Assembly: GCA_964396845.1 (NCBI GenBank) | Contig: CAYNGH010000087.1 | Span: 1 to 13,837 of the forward strand | Length of the DNA stretch: 13,837 nt | DNA from: CAYNGH01 sp964396845 | GTDB taxonomy: Bacteria > Vulcanimicrobiota > JAJTBE01 > CAYNGH01 | Reading direction: 5' to 3' | Shown: positions 13,644 through 13,837 of the stretch, piece by piece | Layout: each line of letters begins with the position of its first letter | Numbering within the stretch: position 1 is the stretch's first letter | Program-made: the position numbers and the translations under genes | The notes under the pieces: model-generated | Database searches by the model: none | What the model was told of the DNA's origin: nothing | What the model saw: only the letters and a program-made list of their open reading frames with translations

Positions 13644-13837
13644 TCAAATGGCGCTTTGAGTTCGCAGGAATTCCTCCGCGGTTTCCTGGATGTTTCGAAA
13701 GCTTTCCCAGTTCAGGCGGAGAGCTTCGTTAACCCGTCCATTGGCGTCCCGGGCCATGGCAAGGCCTCTTTTGAGGTATATGTCCTGGCGGGTATCAAGA
13801 AACAAGTGCATTTCGTGGAGAGCTTCGATGTAGAGTT
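13644..13837 (-). CDS. C-terminal part of an unknown protein (cut by window edge)
   Basis: The last 63 codons of a minus-strand gene that starts beyond the window. The peptide is charged and probably all helical (for example LKRGLAMARDANGRVNEAL), with no cysteine and no membrane segment. I do not recognise it. It ends in a TGA at 13644-13646, followed about 60 bases later by an intrinsic terminator, which supports it as a real gene end. Confidence 0.65.
   Translation of the reverse strand, partial: LYIEALHEMHLFLDTRQDIYLKRGLAMARDANGRVNEALRLNWESFRNIQETAEEFLRTQSAI

Noticed and set aside
1..13837. CRISPR arrays, tRNA or rRNA genes, riboswitches, insertion sequences
   Set aside because: No regularly spaced repeats, cloverleaf or conserved RNA core, and no transposase or terminal inverted repeats could be seen in any gap.

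Overview
The window looks like chromosomal DNA from a low-to-moderate-GC Gram-positive bacterium, most likely a member of the Clostridia in the Bacillota. The evidence is the holB-ricT pair (ricT is a Firmicutes gene), strong GGAGG-type ribosome binding sites with several TTG and GTG starts, a LysM-NlpC/P60 wall hydrolase, sigma-A-like promoters in AT-rich gaps, and a stand-alone cobalamin-dependent methionine synthase reactivation-domain protein of a type I associate with anaerobic Clostridia. No tRNA, rRNA, CRISPR array or convincing mobile element was seen. The ends of the window cut a minus-strand gene on the right and an unassigned sequence on the left.

Layout. 187-2594 (minus): an M20 metallopeptidase whose stop overlaps the start of a multi-pass membrane protein of unknown function. 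2782-3682 (plus): a WalR/PhoP-type box, a good sigma-A promoter and murI. 3719-7104 (minus): a likely operon of an unknown 101-aa protein, holB (DNA polymerase III delta prime), ricT and a GHMP-family sugar kinase. 7262-8005 (plus): a MetH-activation-domain protein, overlapping tail to tail with a radical SAM/SPASM enzyme (7986-9254, minus) that carries a possible RiPP-recognition N-terminal domain. 9405-9833 (minus): a cysteine-free 142-aa protein with aromatic repeats and its own promoter and terminator. 9938-10660 (minus): a family 2 glycosyltransferase. 10779-12540 (plus): acylphosphatase and a glutamine-synthetase-family enzyme with many altered active-site residues, ended by a strong terminator. 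12617-13447 (minus): a secreted LysM-NlpC/P60 endopeptidase. 13644-13837 (minus): the C-terminus of an unknown protein.

The most interesting layer is regulatory. Four exact matches to the direct repeat TGTWAH-N5-TGTWAH (the WalR consensus, which in reverse complement closely resembles PhoP boxes) occur in the window, and all four are intergenic. Two flank cell-wall genes: one lies upstream of murI and one upstream of the P60 hydrolase. One lies just upstream of the -35 of the 142-aa protein. A related repeat with a 4-bp spacer sits in the same position and orientation at the radical SAM promoter. This suggests a cell-envelope or phosphate-stress regulon, and links the 142-aa protein to the radical SAM enzyme as a possible precursor (or partner) and maturase pair. 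The second notable item is the glutamine-synthetase homologue: by eye-alignment it has lost several metal, glutamate and catalytic residues while keeping the fold, so a different substrate or a non-catalytic role should be considered.
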